Assembly (NCBI RefSeq): GCF_001635685.1
Contig: NZ_LWFF01000204.1
Coordinates: forward strand, 1-55,969
Origin: Erythrobacter sp. HI0063
GTDB lineage: Bacteria > Pseudomonadota > Alphaproteobacteria > Sphingomonadales > Sphingomonadaceae
DNA: 55,969 nucleotides
Direction: 5' to 3'
Below the pieces are notes generated by a model. It was not told the DNA's origin and did not search any database. It was given only the letters and a program-made list of their open reading frames with translations. Position numbers and translations under genes: made by a program. This document shows, piece by piece, positions 53,069 to 55,969 of this stretch (its first letter is position 1; each line of letters begins with the position of its first letter).

Positions 53069-54385
53069 TCAGGCCGCCGCCCGCATGGCAGTAAGGTCAG
53101 ACACCACCGCGGCGGGGAAGCCTTCATGGATCGGATAGGCTTCGGACGGCATATACTGCGTGAACAGGGCCGCGCGCAGATCGGCCGCGAAATTCACGAA
53201 GGCGACCGTTCCCGCCGCGCCGCCCCAACCGTAGGAGCCGTCGCTGACGCGGCCGCCCGCGCCATAACCTTGGCCAGCGACCCATGTGCCTTCGGTAGTG
53301 GCGGTTTCGGGCAGGATGTTCGACGTGCCGAGCTTGACCGCCGCCTCGCTCATCACGCGCGTCCCGTCGATCGCGCCGTATCCCAGCAGCATGCGCAGGA
53401 AGCGGTCGTAATCGCGGGGCGACGAGACCAGGCCAGCCCCGCCGAAGGGGAAGGACGGCTCGTCCAGATAGATGGAGGCGCGTGCGGGATCGATCGGAAT
53501 CGGCACACCGTTGACGATACCGTAATTGGCCGTGAAACGCCCGATCTCGCTCTGCGGGACGCGGAACCAGGTGCTGGTCATGCCGGTAGGCTGGAAAATC
53601 CGCTCGTCGAGGAAGCGATCAAACGGCATCCCGCTAGCGACTTCGATCACGCGGCCCATCAGGTCGAGCCCGACCGAATAACTCCATTTCGATCCCGGCT
53701 GAAGTACCAGTGGCATCTCGGCCAGCCGGTCCGCGAAAGTGTCGAGACCTTTTACCGCAGGCGCGCGCCCAAGGCCTGGGATCGGCAGGCGGCTTACCTG
53801 GCCGGGCACGATCCCGCGCTGGACGTAGGCCTGCGAGATCGGGCCTTTCTGAACGATATTGTAGCCGAGCCCGGCAGTGTGGGTCAGCAATTGGCGGATG
53901 GTGATCGGGCGTTCGGCGGGCACGGTATCGGTCAGCGATCCGTCATAGGTCCGCTGAACGCGCATATCGGCGAATTTCGGCAGGATTTCAGCGAGCGGCT
54001 GGTCGAGGCCCAATTTGCCCTCGTCGATCAGGATCATCGCAGCCATGCCGGTGATCGGCTTGGTCATCGAATAGATGCGATAGAGCGAATCGATATCGGC
54101 GCGCTGGCTCTGCCCGATGGCCAGCGTGCCCTTCGCAATCGTGGTCGGTGCCTGTTGCCCCCAGCCGAGCGTGGCGACCATGTTGGCGACCTTGCGCTCG
54201 TCGACATATTTATCGACCATTGCGGCGACCGACGGCCACATCGCGCGCATCGCGTTGCTTGCCGCCGCCTTGTCCTGCGCGAACAGCGCCGGTGCGCCGG
54301 AAAGGGCAGCGCCCGCGCCGAGAAGAGCTCCTCCGCGCAGCAGCGCGCGGCGGGAAAAGGCAGTGTCGAAGTCGCGATAGACCAA
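53069..54385 (-). CDS. Tat-exported serine hydrolase, beta-lactamase class C-like
   Basis: 438 residues. The N-terminus has a twin-arginine motif (FSRRALLRGG) and hydrophobic core, with cleavage near LFAQD. The S-x-x-K nucleophile motif is SMTK in YRIYSMTKPITGMAA; the tyrosine motif is YSV rather than YxN. Likely an esterase or peptidase of the beta-lactamase superfamily rather than a resistance enzyme. Upstream of nudC with a 5-bp gap, so co-transcribed. Confidence 0.9.
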   Translation of the reverse strand: MVYRDFDTAFSRRALLRGGALLGAGAALSGAPALFAQDKAAASNAMRAMWPSVAAMVDKYVDERKVANMVATLGWGQQAPTTIAKGTLAIGQSQRADIDSLYRIYSMTKPITGMAAMILIDEGKLGLDQPLAEILPKFADMRVQRTYDGSLTDTVPAERPITIRQLLTHTAGLGYNIVQKGPISQAYVQRGIVPGQVSRLPIPGLGRAPAVKGLDTFADRLAEMPLVLQPGSKWSYSVGLDLMGRVIEVASGMPFDRFLDERIFQPTGMTSTWFRVPQSEIGRFTANYGIVNGVPIPIDPARASIYLDEPSFPFGGAGLVSSPRDYDRFLRMLLGYGAIDGTRVMSEAAVKLGTSNILPETATTEGTWVAGQGYGAGGRVSDGSYGWGGAAGTVAFVNFAADLRAALFTQYMPSEAYPIHEGFPAAVVSDLTAMRAAA

Positions 54386-54519
54386 GTCGTGTTCCTCTCT
54401 GACGGTCAGGGCTTTTGCCCTCTACGCGCGGCACTGTGAACGATGGATTGCGGATTGCAACCCGTTCGACCGGGGCATCGAGCCCTTGCGCCGCGCGCCG
54501 TGTTGCCTATCTATGACAC

Positions 54520-54741
54520 ATGCTCAACATCATTTCTTTCCTGCTCGGACTTCTCTCGCTGGTCATCGTGATCCCTTCGACCATTCCCCTGCTTGGTTGG
54601 GGAAACTGGTTCGCCCTGCCGCTGATCGTGGCTGGCGTGGTTGCCGGGCAATTGTCGTCCAAGCGCTCGGGCCGCAATTTCTGCCTGATCGTACTACTTG
54701 TCGCGGTGATCCGCCTGTCGCTCGGCGGCGGGATTATCTGA
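54520..54741 (+). CDS. small membrane protein of unknown function
   Basis: 73 residues, two or three hydrophobic segments (about 5-23, 29-45, 53-70) separated by the basic turn SSKRSGRN. No recognisable family. It stands alone, convergent with mutY. Confidence 0.6.
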   Translation: MLNIISFLLGLLSLVIVIPSTIPLLGWGNWFALPLIVAGVVAGQLSSKRSGRNFCLIVLLVAVIRLSLGGGII

Positions 54742-54763
54742 CGCGGGATCTTCAGGCGCGGAG

Positions 54764-55774
54764 TCAGGCCAGCGCGAGCCGCGCGGCCTTTGCATAAAGC
54801 GTCGGTAGGCCGGCAGCCTCGATCCGGTCGATCCGCCACCATTCGCCTTCTCCCAGAGGGACGGACCCGCGCACGACCGACAATTCCAGGTCGAAATGCG
54901 TGAATCCATGGCGCACCAGGCCGAGCATCTCGCCCTCTTCCCCTCCGAGGCCATCGCCCCGCGCGGACCAGCCGTCATCGGGCAGAGCGCGCATGCCGCC
55001 GAGCATGCCCTTGCCCGGACGCGTTACCAGCCAGACCACCGGCCCTTCCGGTCCCTCACGTTCGATCCACCAGGCGCGGCCCTGTCTCAGCGGTTTCGCT
55101 TTCTTAGCCGGTTTGACGGGAAAGCGCGCCGGATCGCCTGCGATCCTGCCCTCGCAATCGCCCGCCAAGGGGCAGAGCAGGCATTTCGGATCCCGCGTCG
55201 TGCAGATCGTCGCGCCGAGATCCATCATGCCCTGCGCAAAATCGCCCGCGCGCCGGTCGGGTGTGATCGCATCCGTCTTTGCCCGGATCGATTTGCGCGC
55301 GCCGGGCAGAACCTCGTCGATCGCGAACAGGCGCGAAACGACGCGCTCGACATTGGCGTCCACCACAACGGCGCGCTGCTCGAATGCGATCGCCGCCACC
55401 GCAGCCGCGGTATAAGCGCCGAGCCCCGGCAATTCGCGCAGGCCCTTTTCCGTCTCGGGAAAGCCGCCGCGCTGCGCCACCGCGCGCGCCGCCTTCACCA
55501 GATTGCGCGCCCGCGAATAATATCCCAGCCCCGCCCACGCGGCCATGATCTCCTCTTCCGGCGCGGCGGCCAGATCGTCGATGGTGGGCCAGCGATCGGT
55601 AAAGGCGTGGAAATACGGTTTCACCGCCGCGACGGTGGTCTGCTGCAGCATGATTTCCGACAGCCAGACGCGATAGGGATCGTTCGGCGGCTCACCCGGC
55701 TGCGCTCGCCACGGCAGCACGCGCGCATGATCGTCGTACCAGGCGAGAAGATGGGCCGCGATGCTGGAGGTCAC
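54764..55774 (-). CDS. mutY: A/G-specific adenine DNA glycosylase
   Basis: About 336 residues; removes adenine mispaired with 8-oxoguanine. HhH-GPD domain with catalytic Glu40 (LSEIMLQQT), LPGLGAYTAAAV and Asp139 (VVDANVERVV); iron-sulfur cluster cysteines Cys191/198/201/207 in the C-x6-C-x2-C-x5-C pattern; C-terminal Nudix-like domain with HGFTHFDLEL for 8-oxoG recognition. GTG start at 55774; the longer frame to 55951 lies in the foldback region. Confidence 0.96.
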   Translation of the reverse strand: MTSSIAAHLLAWYDDHARVLPWRAQPGEPPNDPYRVWLSEIMLQQTTVAAVKPYFHAFTDRWPTIDDLAAAPEEEIMAAWAGLGYYSRARNLVKAARAVAQRGGFPETEKGLRELPGLGAYTAAAVAAIAFEQRAVVVDANVERVVSRLFAIDEVLPGARKSIRAKTDAITPDRRAGDFAQGMMDLGATICTTRDPKCLLCPLAGDCEGRIAGDPARFPVKPAKKAKPLRQGRAWWIEREGPEGPVVWLVTRPGKGMLGGMRALPDDGWSARGDGLGGEEGEMLGLVRHGFTHFDLELSVVRGSVPLGEGEWWRIDRIEAAGLPTLYAKAARLALA

Positions 55775-55803
55775 GCCGGTCCTATGGCATAGGCCCCTGC
55801 GTA

Positions 55804-55914
55804 ATGGAAAGCGACGACACCCCGGCCAAGACGCCCTCTGCTTCGCGGACCGATGCCAAACCGCGCAAGAAAGCCAAATTCCGCGAATATCATCGCCCGC
55901 GCGGCGGGCGATGA
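55804..55914 (+). pseudogene. truncated start of a probable DciA/DUF721-like gene
   Basis: Divergent from mutY with a 29-bp gap. About 30 codons begin MESDDTPAK and end YHRPRGGR; this Lys/Arg-rich N-terminus with RPRGGR resembles the start of sphingomonad DUF721 (DciA-like) proteins often found next to mutY. The frame then enters the reverse-complement foldback and stops at once. Identity is a guess from a very short segment. Confidence 0.35.
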
Positions 55915-55969
55915 TATTCGCGGAATTTGGCTTTCTTGCGCGGTTTGGCATCGGTCCGCGAAGCAGAGG
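55835..55969. repeat. perfect 66-bp inverted repeat (foldback) at the window end
   Basis: Arm 55835-55900 and arm 55904-55969 are exact reverse complements, separated by 3 nt (GCG). The turn falls at a natural small hairpin, CGCCCGC-GCG-GCGGGCG. The right arm simply copies the left back to the window edge, which is the form of a snap-back or contig-end assembly artefact. Confidence 0.97.

Noticed and set aside
1..55969. CRISPR arrays, insertion sequences, integrases, rRNA or tRNA genes
   Set aside because: No regularly spaced repeats, transposase or integrase motifs, or RNA gene structures were found on either strand.

Overview
The window is a high-GC alphaproteobacterial chromosome segment, most likely from the order Sphingomonadales (Erythrobacteraceae-like). 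The signs are a Shemin-pathway 5-aminolevulinate synthase, a MucR-type regulator, an alphaproteobacterial Fur, a carboxyspermidine-type polyamine pathway, a DUF1489 protein, a GGAAC-N17-CGTT (EcfG-type) stress promoter, and the order lepB-rnc-era / tsaB-rimI-mucR-fur-plsC / phoH-ybeY-corC. I see no rRNA or tRNA gene, insertion sequence, phage gene or CRISPR array. Almost all of the sequence is densely packed housekeeping DNA, with many stop/start overlaps (ATGA, GTGA, TGATG).

Layout. 44-8389: a DEAD-box helicase; pgi, an SGNH hydrolase and a CDP-alcohol phosphatidyltransferase in a coupled minus-strand run; divergent lepB-rnc-era; a low-GC exported protein and a 60-aa protein. 8389-17867: topA, dprA and plsY on the minus strand, then murI, hemA, a SleB-type cell-wall hydrolase, a nitroreductase and a metallo-beta-lactamase-like protein on the plus strand. 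17871-22986: SRAP protein, ornithine/lysine decarboxylase with a structured leader, and a coupled set of carboxynorspermidine decarboxylase, methyltransferase and carboxynorspermidine synthase, together a route from ornithine through putrescine to carboxyspermidine and spermidine. 23048-30913: Thr/Ser dehydratase, MAPEG protein, trxB, a tyrosine phosphatase, a retropepsin-like protease, ergothioneine genes egtB-egtD and class II DAHP synthase. 31020-38468: a two-domain M16 protease, nfuA, rutE, tsaB, rimI, mucR, fur, plsC. 38465-48629: LysR regulator, corC-ybeY-phoH, a frameshifted outer-membrane protein, an array of four paralogous exported proteins of unknown function, and miaB. 48718-55774: peptidyl-prolyl isomerase, mgtE, DUF1489 protein, a stress-promoter small protein, DsbA-like protein, nudC, a serine hydrolase, a small membrane protein and mutY.

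Most notable. (1) Four tandem exported paralogs at 43141-47256 lie between miaB and phoH, which are usually adjacent in this class. (2) The window ends in a perfect 66-bp foldback that looks like a contig-end artefact and cuts off a probable dciA-like gene. (3) The outer-membrane gene at 41991-42715 has a single-base frameshift near its 3' end, and the missing C-terminus is readable in the next frame. (4) A perfect 28-nt alternating purine-pyrimidine tract sits just upstream of topA. (5) Attenuator-like hairpins precede murI, and a switch-like leader precedes the ornithine decarboxylase gene. (6) A low-GC methyltransferase gene is embedded in the polyamine operon. (7) The MucR protein has lost three of four zinc ligands.
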